From Henckelia pumila (taxonomy: Eukaryota > Streptophyta > Magnoliopsida > Lamiales > Gesneriaceae), in assembly GCF_033568475.1 (NCBI RefSeq), contig NC_133120.1, positions 168,981,991 through 169,045,990 on the forward strand: 64,000 bases of DNA. Direction: 5' to 3'. The stretch's first letter is position 1. Every line of letters begins with the position of its first letter. Shown in pieces: positions 15,504 through 28,583 of this stretch. The notes below the pieces were generated by a model that saw only the letters and a program-made list of their open reading frames with translations, ran no database searches and was not told where the DNA came from. A program made the position numbers and the translations under genes.

Positions 15504-15551
15504 TTGGAAAATATTTTCCCAACTAGGGAAGTCGTGGGCATCGATAATTGT
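15504..15551 (-). pseudogene. Possible upstream DPB2 exon fragment inside a satellite unit
   Basis: The minus strand encodes TIIDAHDFPSWENIFQ. In other units the same place reads close to IIDAHDFPSRETIFQ and is followed by CCAG|GTATGT, a good 5' splice site. In plant DPB2 as I remember it, the segment directly before the HGxxSAK stretch reads IIDAF..P and ends IKKIFF, so this could be the preceding exon in shortened form. The match is short and partly by position, so it is much weaker evidence than the downstream fragment. Confidence 0.4.
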
Positions 15552-18500
15552 CAAATAAATCTGTTACATCCCACTCATAAAAGAGCAATGGTTGTCTGCA
15601 TTGACAACAATATTAATCTGTAGAATTACTAAAAAAAAAAAATAATATGATGACTTGATTGATGGTTAGATCTAATTATTCTTCACTTTTTTGAAACTCA
15701 GCAAAGCATTCATTTTACTGAAAGCTTCATAACTGAGGGTAAAAACAATCATTTTGAATGTACAAGACAACTTGTTTCTCAACGCGAAGACGTCAATTTT
15801 TATTCCTGCCTCATTTTTTGTGAGCGTCTGTAGAATATTTTGGGGAAATTTTGGAAGTCAAAAAATCGGAGTCGCAAGAAATCTTCTTGGTACAACAAGT
15901 AAAACCTGTCCATATACAGATCTACCTTTGCTGAAGGTTCACCATGGATCAGAAACTTGCAATCACTCCAAAGAAAAATGAAATATAAATACAATTAATA
16001 ACAACAAAAATCATTTCCCAACTAGGGAAGTCGTGGGCGTCGATAATTGTCAAAGAAATATGTTGCATCCCACTCAGAAAAGGGGAATTGATGTTTGCAT
16101 TGAAAATAATAATAATCTTAAAAATTACTAAAAAATGAAATAATCTAATGACTTGACTGAATGTTAGATCTACTTATGAAATAATCAACACGAAGACGTA
16201 CGTTTTCCATCATGTCTCCTTTTTTCTGAGCATCTGGAAAATATTTTGGTGCAATTTTGGTAGTTGAAAAATCGGAGTCGCGAGAAAGCTTCTGATAAAA
16301 CAAGTAAAACCTGTCCATATACAGATCGACCTTTGCTGAAGGAACATCATGGATCAGAAAAGTCGTGGGCGTAGATAATTGTCAAAGAAATGTAAATACA
16401 ATCAATAACAACAAAACATATTCAATCATCGTTAAGGAGTTACTACCACATATCTGGAAAATTGTTTCTCGACTAGAAAAATAGTGGGCGTCGATAATTG
16501 TCAAAAAAATCTTTTACATCCCACTCATAAAAATAGCAATGGCTGTCTGCATTGACAACAATATTAATCTTTAAAATTACAAAAAAAAAAAAAGGAAAAT
16601 AATCTGATGACTTGGCTGATTGTTATATCTACTTCTTATTCACTTTTTTGTATCTCATCAAAACTTTCATTTCACTGAAAGCTTCATAACTAAAGGGAAA
16701 AACCACTCAGTTTGAATATGAAAGACAGCTTGTTTCTCAACGCAATGATGTTCGTTTTTCATCTTTCCTCCTTTTTCGTGAGCGTTTGGAGAATATTTTG
16801 GGGCTATTTTTTGGATTTTAAAAATCAAAATCGCGAGAAATATTCTCATACAACAAGTCAAACCTATCCTTATACAAATAGATCTTTGCTGAAGATTCAC
16901 CACAGATCAGAAGATTGTGATCACTTCTACAGAAAAAATAAAATATAAATACAATCAATATCAACAAAAACATATGCAATCATCGTTAAGGAGTTACTAA
17001 CACATACCTGGAAAATATTTTCCCGACTGGGGAAGTCGTGGGCGTCGATAATTGTCAAAGAAATCTTTTACATCGCACTCAGAAAAGAGAAATGGCTGTT
17101 TTCATTGACAACAATATTAATCTGTAAAATTATTAAAAAAACTAAATAATCTGATGACTTGACTGTTAGTTAGATCTAATAATTCTTCACTGTTTTTGCA
17201 ACTCTGCAAAGCATTCATTTTACTGAAAGCTTCATAACTGATGGTAAAATCACTCAGTTTGATATGCAAGACAACATGTTTCTCAACGTGAAGACGTCAA
17301 TTTTCCATCATTCCTTTTTTTTTGTGAGCGTCTGTAGATTTTTTTGGGGCAATTTTGGAGTCGAAAAATCGGAGTCGCGAAAAAGCTTCTCGATACAACA
17401 AGTCAAATCAATCCATATATAGATCTACCTTTGCTGAAGGTTCACCATGGATCAGAAGCTTGCGAGCACTCCAAAGAAAAATAGGCGTCGATAATTGTCA
17501 AAGCAATCTGTTGCATCCCACTCAGAAAAGAGCAATTGATGTTTTCATTGACAATAATAATAATATGTAAAATTACTAAAAAATATGAAATAACTGATGA
17601 ATTGACTAATTGTTTGATCTACTTATTCTTCACTTTTATGATACTCAGCAAAGCTTTCATTTTACTGAAAGCTTTGTAATAGAGGGTAAAACCAATCATT
17701 TTGAATATGCAAGACAACTTGTTTCTGAACGCGAAGAGGTACGTTTTCCATCCTGTCCCTTTTTTTGTGAGAATCTGGATAATATTTTGGTGCATTTTTT
17801 GGAGTCGAAAAATCAAACTCGCGAGAAAGCTTCTGATACAACTAGTCAAACCTATCCATATACAGATCGACCTCTGCTACAGGTTCACCACGGATCAGAA
17901 GCTTGCGATCACTTCAAAGGAAAAATAAAATATAAATACAATCAATAACAACAAAACATATGCAATCATCATTAAGGAGTTATTACCATATATCTGAAAA
18001 ATCATTTCCCGACTAGAAAATTTTTGGGCGTCGATAATTTTCAAAGAAATCCGTTACATCCCACTCATAAAAAGAGCAATGGTTGTCTTCATTGAAAACA
18101 ATATTAATATTTAAAATTATTTTAAAAAAAAGAAATAATATGATGACTTTACTGATGGTTATATCTACTTGTTCTTCACTTTTTTGAAACTCAGCAAAGC
18201 TTTCTTTCATTTCATTGAAAGCTTCAAAACTGAAGTGTAAAACCACTCGGTTTGAATATGAAAGACAACTTGTTTCTCAATGCGATAACTTTCGTTTTTA
18301 ATCTATACTACTTTTTTGTGAGCGTCTGGAGAATATTTTGGGGCCATTTTTGGAGTTTAAAAATCAAAATCGTGAGAAATATTTTGTTACAACTCAAACC
18401 TATCCTTATACAAATCGATCTTTGCTGAAGGTTCACCATTGATCTGATGATTGTGATCACTCCAAAGGAAAAATGAAATATGAATACAATCAAAAGCAAC

Positions 18501-18853
18501 AAAAACATATGCGATCATAGTTAAGGAGTTACTATCATAGACGTGGAAAATCGTTTCTCGACTAGGGAAGTCGTAGTAGTCAATAATTGTCAAAGCAATC
18601 AGTTGCATCCCACTCAAAAATATCAATTTATGTTTGCATTGAAAACAATATTAATCTGTAAATTTACTAAAAAATTAAATAATCTGATGACTTGACTGAT
18701 GGTTAGATATACTTATTCTTCACTTGTCAAAGCAATCAGTTGCATCCCACTATGTTTGAATATGCAAGACAACTTGTTTCTCAATGTGAAGACCAAAGTT
18801 TTCCATCCTGCCTCTTTTTTGTGGGCGTCTGGAGAATATTTTTGGGCAATTTC

Positions 18854-18967
18854 GGGAGTTAAAAAATAGTAGTCACGAGAAAGCTTCTGATGCAACAAGT
18901 CAAACCTGTCCATATACAGATCGACCCTTGCTGAAGGTTCACCATGCATCAGATGCTTGCGATCATC
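18854..18967 (-). pseudogene. DPB2/POLE2-like exon fragment inside a satellite unit (best open copy)
   Basis: The translation contains MHGEPSARVDLYMDRFDLL followed by HQKLSRDYYFLTP. Plant DPB2, the non-catalytic B subunit of DNA polymerase epsilon, has at this place (from memory) KLPIHGxxSAKxxLYRxRF, then xLLFQRLSRDxxFSxP. The shared pattern is K-L-x-I-H-G, S-A-K, L-Y, R-F-x-L-L, Q, L-S-R-D, F and P, in register without gaps. Human POLE2 has the same spacing (GTPRDKAEMFRERY). In many units the stretch is preceded by TTTTTCCTGTAG, a good 3' splice site. It is a fragment only: the OB-fold and phosphoesterase-like domains of DPB2 are absent, so it is not a functional gene. Confidence 0.72.
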
Positions 18968-20040
18968 CCAAAGGAAAAAATGAAATATAAATACAATCAA
19001 TAACAATAAAAACATATGCAATCATCGTTAAGGAGTTACTACCACATACCTGGAAAATCGTTTCCCGACTAGAAAATTCGTGGGCGACGATACTTGTCCA
19101 AGAAATCCGTTACATCCCACTCATAAATAGAGCAATGGTTGTCTGCATTGACAACAATATTAATCTTTAAAATTACTAAAAAAAAAATCTGATGACTTGA
19201 CTGATTGTTAGATCTACTTCTTATTCACTTTTTTGCAACTTAGCAAAGCATTCATTTCACTGAGAGAGTCATAACCGAATGGTAAAACCACTCAGTTTGA
19301 ATATGCAAGACAACTTGTTTCTCAACGTGATGACGTCCATTTTTCATCCTGCCTCCTTTTTTGTGAGCGTTTGGAGAATATTTTGGGGCAATTTTAGAAG
19401 TCTAAAAAAGGAGTCGCGAAAAAATTCTGATACAACAAGTCAAACCTATCCTTATACAAATCGATCTTTGTTAAAGGTTCACCATGGATCAGAAGCTAGA
19501 GATCACTCCTATAAAAAAAATGAAATATAAATACAATCCATAACAACAAAAACATATGCAATCATCGTTAAGGAATTACAACCACATACTTTGAAAATCA
19601 TTCCCCGACTAGAAAAGTTGTGGGCGTCGATAATTTTCAAAGAAATCCATTACATCCCACTCATAAAAAGAGCAATGGCTATGAGAATTGAAAACAATAT
19701 TAATATTTAAAATTACTAAAAAAAAAAATAATCTGATAACTTGACAGATGGTTAGATCTACTTCGTCTTCACTTTTTTGCAACTCAGCAAAGCTTTCATT
19801 TCACTGAAGCTTCATAACTGAAGGGTAAAACCAATCACTTTGAATATGCAAGACAATTTTTTTCTCAACGCGGTGACGTCTGTTTTTCATCCTTCCTCCT
19901 TTTTCGTGATCGTCTGGAGAAATCTTGGGGCAATTTTTGGAGTTTAAAATCAAAATCGCGAGAAATATTCTGATACAACATGTCAAACCCATCCTTATAC
20001 AAATTGATCTTTACTGAACGCTCACAATGGATCACAAGCT

Positions 20041-21245
20041 TGACATCACACCTACTCAATCCCCTAGACTTTGGTGCGACTATAAGGAGTATGCTTACAC
20101 TAGGTGAATTTCTACAACTCAGGCCACTCACAATATAGCCCCCAAACGTCTAAAACAAAAAGGGTCATTCTGCCCGCTGAAATCAAAGATTTAGGCTCAA
20201 GATGAATGCATAATAAAAACGTAAAACATTAAGCCATATAACAAAGTTCAAACAACAAAATACCAGTTCCCCATTCTAGAACAAGTATTGATGCAAGTGT
20301 GTGATTTAAGGGAAATTCAAGAACCAAATTTCTTGAGTAATCTATCTGGCTAAAACGATGTCTGCTTGTACCTTTCAACTCGAATAGCTCCAACTCTGGA
20401 TAAGCTACAACAAGAGGTTATATCAAAATTTATACAACCTAAACAACAACAACGCTCAAGGTAAACTCTTTACCGATCTTCGTCCAACTCTTCGAAGTTC
20501 GACTTCTGCTAACTCTGGGCTCAATAGAATTCAAACGAATTTGTACGGAGGCAAAAGAAGATCAACAACGACAAAAAAACCCAGCCAAAGTTCAACAATT
20601 CAAACAGTTCAAAATTACAAAATTCAAACCGGCGGCATAACAGCTATAAACTGATCAAACCGGAAACACAGACAGCAGTACAGCATTGCAAACAACTCAA
20701 ACCAATGCTAAAACATCCAAAACAATTCAAATCCAACACATCTCAAAAACCAATTTTTCGAATTATGCTTCCAAAAATCATAACAAATTCAAACGACGCT
20801 CTATTTCAAAACCGACTGAGAATAAACGATAAGAACTAGCTCAAGAGCAACATAACCGAAACTCAATCGATTCTAACAACATCCAAAAATAGAAGTATAA
20901 CTGCTCGGAGAAATACTTACTATAGAACGAAGCTCTTGCTGCCGTGATCGCTAATCTGCCTTTGGATTTAAATTCTAACGGACAGATCGACCAGAAACCG
21001 GAATCACAAAGCTTGAAGAAAGCTTTGGGTGCCTTCAATGGAGAAAACGAGATGGGGAAGGTGATGGAGAATGAATACTAGTCAACCAAGCTAAGATATT
21101 ATAACAAACTCCATATTTGCGTTTTAGTCCCTAAAAAATCCAAAAATTGCAAAATAGACCATGATCAAAATCAAGTCGGCTGTTAAATTCTGTAATCTCC
21201 GATTATCTCAAATAAACTCAATTAAGTTAAATTTGGGGCATTACA
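20041..21245 (-). mobile_element. Solo LTR, probably Ty3/gypsy
   Basis: This is a 1205-bp stretch unrelated to the satellite on either side, starting TG and ending CA. On the minus strand it opens TGTAATGCCCC, a start common in plant gypsy LTRs, followed by a region like 'gggactaaaacgcaaat'. It contains no coding sequence. Satellite landmarks on each side are 1707 bp apart. Subtracting the insert leaves about 502 bp, some 40 bp short of a unit, and I see no clear target duplication. It may therefore be a solo LTR whose flank was trimmed. Confidence 0.65.
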
Positions 21246-24200
21246 TATGCAATCATCGTTAAGGAGTTACTACTATATACCTAGAAAATAATTTCCCGAC
21301 TACGATAGATGTGGGCATCGAAAATTTTCAAAGCAATTCGTTGCAGTCCACTCAAAAAAAGCAATGGATGTCTGCATTAACAACAATATTAATCTTTAAA
21401 ATTACTAAAAAAAATAAATAACTTGATGACTTGACTGATGGTTAGATCTACTTATTCTTCATTTTTTTGCACCTCAGCAAAACTTTAATTTCATTTAAGA
21501 GCAAAGCTTTACTGAAATCTTCTTAACTAAGGGTAAAACAACTTAGTTTGAATATGCAAGACAACTTGTTTCTCAACGCGAAGACGTCCGTTTTCCATCC
21601 TGCCTCCTTTTTGTGAGCGTCTGGAGAATATTTTGGGTAATTTTGGAGTCGAAAAATCGGATTCACGAGAAAGCTTTTGAAAAAACAAGTCAAACCTGTC
21701 CATTTAAAGATCAACATTTGCTGAAGGTTCGCCATGGATCAGAATCTTGCGATCACACCAAAGAAAAATGAAACATAAATACAATAAATAACAACAAAAA
21801 AATATATGCAATCATAGTTAAGGAGTTACTACAACATACGTGGAAAATCGTTTTTTGACTATGGAAGTCGTGGGCGACGATAATTGTCAAAGCAATCTGT
21901 TGCATCCCACTCAGAAAAGAGCAATGAATGTTTGCATTGACAACAATATTAATTTGTAAAATTACTAAAAAAAGAAATAATTTGATGGCTTGACTGATGG
22001 TTAGAGGTACTTCTTCTTAAATTTTTTGCAACTCAGCAAAGCTTTTATTTCACTGAAAGCTTCATAAATGAGGGTAAAACAACTCAGTTTGAATATGCAA
22101 GACAACTTGTTTCTCAACGCGATGACGTCCTTTTTCCATCCTGCCTCCTTTTTCATGTGCGTCTGGAGAATATTTTGGGGCGATTTTAGGAGATTAAAAT
22201 CAAATTTGCGAGAAATATTCTGACACAACAATCCAAACTTATCCTTATACAGATCGATCTTTGCTGAAGGTTCACCATGGATCAGAAGCTTGCGATCACA
22301 CCTAAAAGAAATTTAAATATAAATACAATCAATAACAACAAAAACATATGCAATCATCATTAAGGAGTTACTACTATATACCTAGAAAATAATTTCCCGT
22401 CTACGTTAGATGTGGGCGTCGATAATTTTCAAAGAAATCCGTTCCAGTTTACTCAGAAAAAATCCATGGATGTCTGCATTGAAAACAATATTAATCTGTA
22501 AAATTTAAAACAAAAAGAAATAATATGATGATTTGACTGATTTTTAGATCTAATTCTTCTTGACTTTTTTTTTAACTAAGCAAAACTTTCATTTCACTGA
22601 AAGCTTCATAAATGAGGGTAAAACCACTCAGTTTGAATATGAAAGACAACTTGTTTCTCAACGTGATGACGTCCATTTTCCATTCTGACTCCTTTTTCAT
22701 AAGCATCTGCAAAATATTTTGGGACAATTTTAGAACCTAAAAATAGGAGTCGCGAGAAAGATTCTGATACAACAAGTCAAACATATCCTTATACAAATCG
22801 ATTTTTTTGAAGGTTTACCATGGATCAGAAGTTTGAGATCACTCCTACAAAAAAATGGAATATAAATACAATCAATAACAACAAAAACATATGCAATCAT
22901 CGATAAGGATTTACTACCACATACATGGAAAATCGTTTCCCGATTAGAAAAGTCGTGGGCATCGATAATTGTAAATAAAATTCGTTACATCGTACTCATA
23001 AAAAGAGCAATGGCTGTATGCATTGACAACAATATTAATCTTTAAAATTACTAAAAAAATAAATAATCTGATGACTTGACTGATGGTTAGATCTAATTCT
23101 TCACATTTTGGGAACTCAGCTAAACTTTAATTTCACTTAAAGCTTCATACCTGAAGGGAAAACCACTCAGTTTGAATATGCAAGACAACTTGTTTCTCAA
23201 CGCGATGACGTCCATTTTCCATCTTGCATCCTTTTTTGTGAGTGTCTGGAGAATATTTTGGGGCAATTTTAGGAGTCTAAAAATCGGAGTCGCGAGAAAG
23301 ATTCTGATACATCCTTATACAAATCGATCTTTGCTGAAGGTTAACCATGGATCAGAAGCTTGAGATCACTCCTACAGGAAAAATGAAATATAAATACAAT
23401 CAATAACAACAAAAACATATGCAAACATCGTTAAGGAGTTACTACCACATACCTTGAAAATCTTTTCCTGACTAGAAAGTCGTTGGCGTCGATAATTGTC
23501 AAAGAAATCCGTTACATCCCACTCATAAAAAGAGCAATGGTTGTCTTCATTGACAACAATATTAATCTTTAAAATTAATAAAAATAAAAATAATCTGATG
23601 AATTGAGTGATGTTAGATCTACTTTTTCTTCACTTTTTTTCAACTCAGAAAAGATTTAATGTCACATAAAGCTTCATAACTGAAGGGTAAAACCACTGTG
23701 TTTGGATATGCAAGACAACTTGTTTCTCAACCCGATGACGTCCGTTTTCCATCCTACCTTCTTTTTTTCGTGAGCGTCTGGTGAATATTTTGGGGCAATT
23801 TTAGGGTCAAAAAATTGAAGTCGCAAGAAATGTTTTATACAACAAGTCAAACCTATCCATATATAGATCAACATTTGCTGAAGTTCACCATAGATCAGAA
23901 GCTTGCGATCACTCCAAAGGAAAAATGAAATATAAATACAAGCAATAACAACAAAAACATATGCAATCATTATTAAGAGTTATTACCGCATACCTGGAAT
24001 ATAGTTTCCCTATTAAAGAAGTCGTGGGCGTCGATAATAGTCAAGGAAATTCGTTGCATCCCACTCAGAAAAGAGCAATGACTTTTTGCATTGACAACAA
24101 TATTAGTCTATAAAATTAATTTAAAAAAAAGAAATAATCTGATGACTTGACTATGGATAGATCTACTTATTTTCACTTTTTTGCAACTGAGCAAAGCTTT

Positions 24201-26070
24201 CATTTTACTGAAAACTTCCTAATTGATGGTAAAATCACTCAGTTTGAATATGAAAAACAACTTGTTTCTCAACGCGAAGACGTCTGTTTTCCATACTGCC
24301 TTTTTTTTTGTGAGCGTCTGGAGAATATTTTGGGGCAATTTTGGGAGTCGAAAAATCGGAGTCGTGAGAAAGCTTCTGGTACAACAAGTCAAACCTGTCC
24401 ATAGACTGATCAACCTTGTTGCAGGTTCACCATGGATCAGAATATTACGATCACTCCAAAGGAAAAATGAAATATAAAAACAATCAATAACAACAAAAAT
24501 ATATGCAATCATAGTTAAGGAGTTACAACCACATACGTGAAAAATCGTTTCCCAACTATAGAAGTCGTGGGCGTCGATAATTTTCAAAGCAATCTATTAC
24601 ACCCCACTCAAAAAATAGCAATGGATGTTTGCATTGACAACAATATTAATCTGTAAAATTACTAAAAAAAGGAAAAAATAATATGATTGCTTGACTGATG
24701 GTTAGATCTATTTATTCTTCACTTTTTTGTAACTCAGCAAAGCTTTCATTTTATTGAAAGCTTCAGAACTGAGGGTAAAACCACTCAGTTTGAATATGCA
24801 AGACAACTTCTTTCTCAACACGAAGACGTATGTTTTCCATCTGCCTCTTTTTTTGTGAGAGTATGGAGAATATTTTGGGGAAATTTTGGGAGTCGAAAAA
24901 TCGGATTGGCGAGAAAGCTTCTGAAACAACAAGTCAAACCTGTCCATTTACAAATCGACCTTTGCTGAAGGTTCACCATTAATCAGAAGCTTGTGATCAC
25001 TCCAAAGGAAAAATGAAATATAAATACAATCAATAACAACAAAAAACATATGCAATCATAGTTAAGGAGTTACTACAAAAATACATGGAAAATCATTTCC
25101 CGACTAGGGAAGTCGTGGGCGTCGATAATTGTCAAAACAATCTGTTGCATCCCACTCAGAAAAAAGCAATGAATGTCATAATTGACAACAATATTAATCT
25201 GTAAAATTACTAAAAAAAAGAAATAATTTGATGGCTTTACTGATGCTTAGATCTACTTCTTCTTAAATTTTTTGCATCTCAGCAAAGCTTTTATTTCACT
25301 AAAAGCTTCATAAATGAGGGTAAAACAACTCAGTTTGAATATGCAAGACAACTTGTTTCTCAATGCGATGACGTCCGTTTTCCATCCTGCCTCCTTTTTC
25401 GTGAGCGTATAGATAATATTTAGGGGCAATTTTATGTGTTTAAAAATCGAAGTTACGAGATATATTCTGATACAACAAGTCAAACTTATCCTTATACAGA
25501 TCGATCATTGCTGAAGGTTCACCATGGATCAGAAGCTTTGCGATCATTCCTACAGAAAAATTGAAATATAAATACAATCAATAACAACAAAAACATATGC
25601 AATCATTGTTAATGAGTTACTATTATTTACCTAGAAAATAATTTTCCGACTACGTTAGATGTTGGCGTCGATAGTTTTCAAAGAAATCCGTTGTAGTCCA
25701 CTCAGAAAAAATCAATGGTTGTATGCATTGACAACAATATTAATCTGTAAATTACTAAAAGAAAAAAAAAATAATCTGATGACTTGACTGATTTTTAGAT
25801 CTACTTCTTCTTCACTTTTTTTAAACTAAGCAAAGCTTTCATTTCACTGAAAGCTTCATAACTGAGGGTAAAATCACTCAGTTTGAATATGCAAGACAAC
25901 TTGTTTCTCAACGCGATGACGTCCGTTTTTCATCCTGCCTCCTTTTTCGTGAGCGTCTGTAAAATATTTTGGGGCAATTTTAGGAGTCTAAAAATAGGAG
26001 TCACGAGAAAGATTATGATACAACAAGTCAAACCTATCCTTATACAAATCGATCTATGCTAAAGGATCAC
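21246..26070 (-). repeat. Tandem satellite, block B (about 543-bp units)
   Basis: This continues block A in the same orientation and phase after the solo LTR. Landmarks lie at 21733, 22276, 22819, 23346, 23889, 24431, 24977 and 25523, spaced 527-546 bp apart, and the ninth is cut at about 26067 by the Athila element. The units are more regular in length than in block A. The DPB2-like exon stretch is recognisable in most units on the minus strand, usually with small lesions. The last five bases, ATCAC (26066-26070), are duplicated at 36787-36791 by the retrotransposon insertion. Confidence 0.92.
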
Positions 26071-27489
26071 TGATCGAGCAAATACTAACACTTAAAATCG
26101 ATATAAAAATCTTTCTATTACGCTCAAAATTATTGCAAGTTCACGACTCAAGTTATAGTAAAGTGCACTGAGTACGAGTATCGTCCTCAGGGACTATGTC
26201 GACAATGATTTATTTATCTTATATTTTCTACCCAAAGTATCAAAATTTTGAAAGTTTTATTATAACTAATGAAATCAACTTGAATAACTAGAATTAATGC
26301 AGATAAAGAAACCAATTTTTCCAAGATCGAAAAATATAATATTAAAGGATTTTGTTAGAATTTCGGTTCACCTTCCCCCTAATTGAACTGGACGCTTGAA
26401 TCTTAATTTAATACAAATAAATTTGACAGAAATTCCTGAAGTATCGCAATCTCTCTCGATTTTATGTCAATCTAACTCAAGTTAATAAAACAATTAAATC
26501 TTTTTAATTATTTATCATTACTGATTGCTTTGCGTTCTTTGAATTCCTCAACTTTCAACCTAGTGGTCTATGGTTATCAACATGTACTAAATATTATATC
26601 TCTATGCATATTTTAAGTCCATGGATTTTATCACTCGTCCTAATCATGAATCTATATCTCGACAGGAGTTAACAACCTACGAATCTATGCTAAAGTTAGC
26701 TACTCCTCATCATAGAATAATCAACCATGATAAAATCAAATACTAGTATAAATCAAACTCAATTCATCCAAAGATTCAATCACACAAACATGTTTTGGGG
26801 TTCGGATCCCATAAATTCCAACAGAATATTGTTTTGTTACTACAACTCATCATAAAAATTCAATCTAATAATGTTTTTCAACGTAAGAATCCAGAAATTG
26901 TGAAGAAGAAAAACTCCCAATGAGAAGAAGAAGTCTTATATCTTCAGCAGCTGCCTCCTCTCGATCTTCTCTGTGTCAAACCCTTCTAAAGTCTTAAAAT
27001 CTTCCTTTTATATTGCCCCCAAGATTCCTTTCCTTTTTAAACCCAAAATAATATTTTTCCAAAATAACACGGGAGCGCCCGACCGGTAGAAAACAGCCGC
27101 TCGGGCGCAGGATTTTTGCCCACCTTACTGTCTGAAATTTTGATCACGCGCGCGGGCGGTAGAAAATTACCGCTTGCGCACATGGTTTCTTCTTTGCTAC
27201 TGTTTTCTTCAACGAGTGCGCGCGGGCAGTAGAAAACCACCGCTCGGGGGCACCCCCCTGTGAACCACTATCTTTGCTGCTCTCTGGTACAATTGACTTT
27301 TCCAAAATAAATACTTATTTTTCTTGTTTTCCTGCTTAAACAACCACAAAAACCAGAGGAGTGAACGAAATGCATGAGAAAACACTTAATGCAACAAGAA
27401 TAAATTAAAAACAAACAAAAATGACATGAAACAAAAACAAAACACAACTAAACTGAGAATAAAACACGTAAAACGGACTCCTATCAACA
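26071..27489 (-). repeat. 3' LTR of the Athila element
   Basis: This 1419-bp LTR starts TGATCGAG and ends ATCAACA. A purine-rich tract (TTTGGGGA on the minus strand) lies just inside it. It has three GC-rich hairpin modules around 27068-27250. The internal part from 27490 to 28583 shows no recognisable coding domain and contains AT-rich untranslated sequence. Confidence 0.92.
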
Positions 27490-28583
27490 TCCCCAAACTA
27501 AAATTTTGCTCGCCCTCGAGCAAAACATGTGATAACTAGAATGCAAACACAAAAGAAAGTAAGACGGTTCATGGGAATTCATGGCCTCAGAGAAGTCCCT
27601 TCACAACACAACACAAAATTACCACCGCTCTTAACTTTTCATAATATACCTTCGGTTTAACGTGAACGTGTGTGTGTAAAATGTCATTCCAGTTTCATAC
27701 AACTCAGACAGAATCCATTTCAAATCTGCTTAGCTACCTATGACAAATCAGTGCATGTTTCACTCTCAAGTATCCATTCCTTCTAACGACTCTAGACACA
27801 CCCACCTCCCTTGAGATAATGAATTGCACACCTCCGGATTTTACACCCGGTATTGCTTTAGCTCCATTAATTAACCGCTGACTTAGCTATAACTGGCTAG
27901 GATATGAAAGTTTTATTTTATTTTTTTTCTTTCTAATCCCCTCGTCTATAGCCCGGATGGAGCATCAATCCCATGTAATCCGCATACTTAGCCTTTGATT
28001 TAATCATTTAGGATTTTAATCCTTTCAAGGCCCGAATGGAGTTGTATAAAAAAAATGTTTTTTGTTTTTCTAGGTACGCCCAAGATCATAAGTGTCATGC
28101 TAGTAGCACGCCAAAATTCATAGAAACAATTAAGATCCACAAACACCCATTGTCGTGCAATGGTCAAACAGACAGAAATTTCATCTAATCTTTCGTTACA
28201 ATCCACTGTTCTAACACAAGTGCTTAAACTATTCACGGGTCAACCTACAGTTTCTCATGTCAAATCAAGAGCAAAACAACAAAAAAAATTCACCATAAAT
28301 TCACAACTTCAAATCGTCATCGGCCCCCATTCATCGTCTCACTCAACACACATGCGAACAATAATGAAAATGCAAACACTTAATATTAAACAAGAATAAC
28401 TTTAAAGTAAACACCCTCCCCAAACTAGAAACTAGAATTGTCCTCAATGCTAAACAGACACAACCAATTTCTGACACCTCGAAACACAAACTAAAGCAAA
28501 ACACAGACTAGAAGGAAAAAAAAACGAATGACAAATAAAAAAAAACAAAACAAAATGAACAAGAAAACTATAAACTCCCCTGG

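Larger units (their letters stand above)
13749..20040 (-). repeat. Tandem satellite, block A (about 543-bp units derived from a DPB2 gene fragment)
   Basis: About 12 head-to-tail units. The landmark 'ccatggatcagaagcttgcgatcac' (or variant) lies at 13777, 14323, 14860, 15404, 15943, 16348, 16901, 17446, 17889, 18437, 18943, 19483 and 20026, giving spacings mostly of 537-553 bp with short units of about 405, 443 and 506. Each unit, read on the minus strand, contains a putative 3' splice site, an exon-like stretch resembling DNA polymerase epsilon subunit B (DPB2), unrelated-looking sequence, a small palindrome (aagctttca-N6-tgaaagctt), an A-run, a second exon-like stretch and a 5' splice site (CCAG|GTATGT). 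No unit has a long open frame. Two sequence classes alternate for part of the array. Confidence 0.92.

Noticed and set aside
20841-21038. Open frame in the solo LTR with a hydrophobic end
   Set aside because: It lies in non-coding LTR sequence, with no family similarity recognised and no partner exons.
14673-25483. Many 60-120-residue open frames on both strands that look alike
   Set aside because: They are repeated shadows of the satellite unit. Those on the plus strand (MNMQDNLFLNA...) have no family sense, and those on the minus strand run through intron-like sequence. None is a gene.
13749-26070. CRISPR-like or rDNA-spacer-like regular array
   Set aside because: The unit is too long and is wholly repeated, without unique spacers; there is no rRNA sequence, and the genome is eukaryotic.
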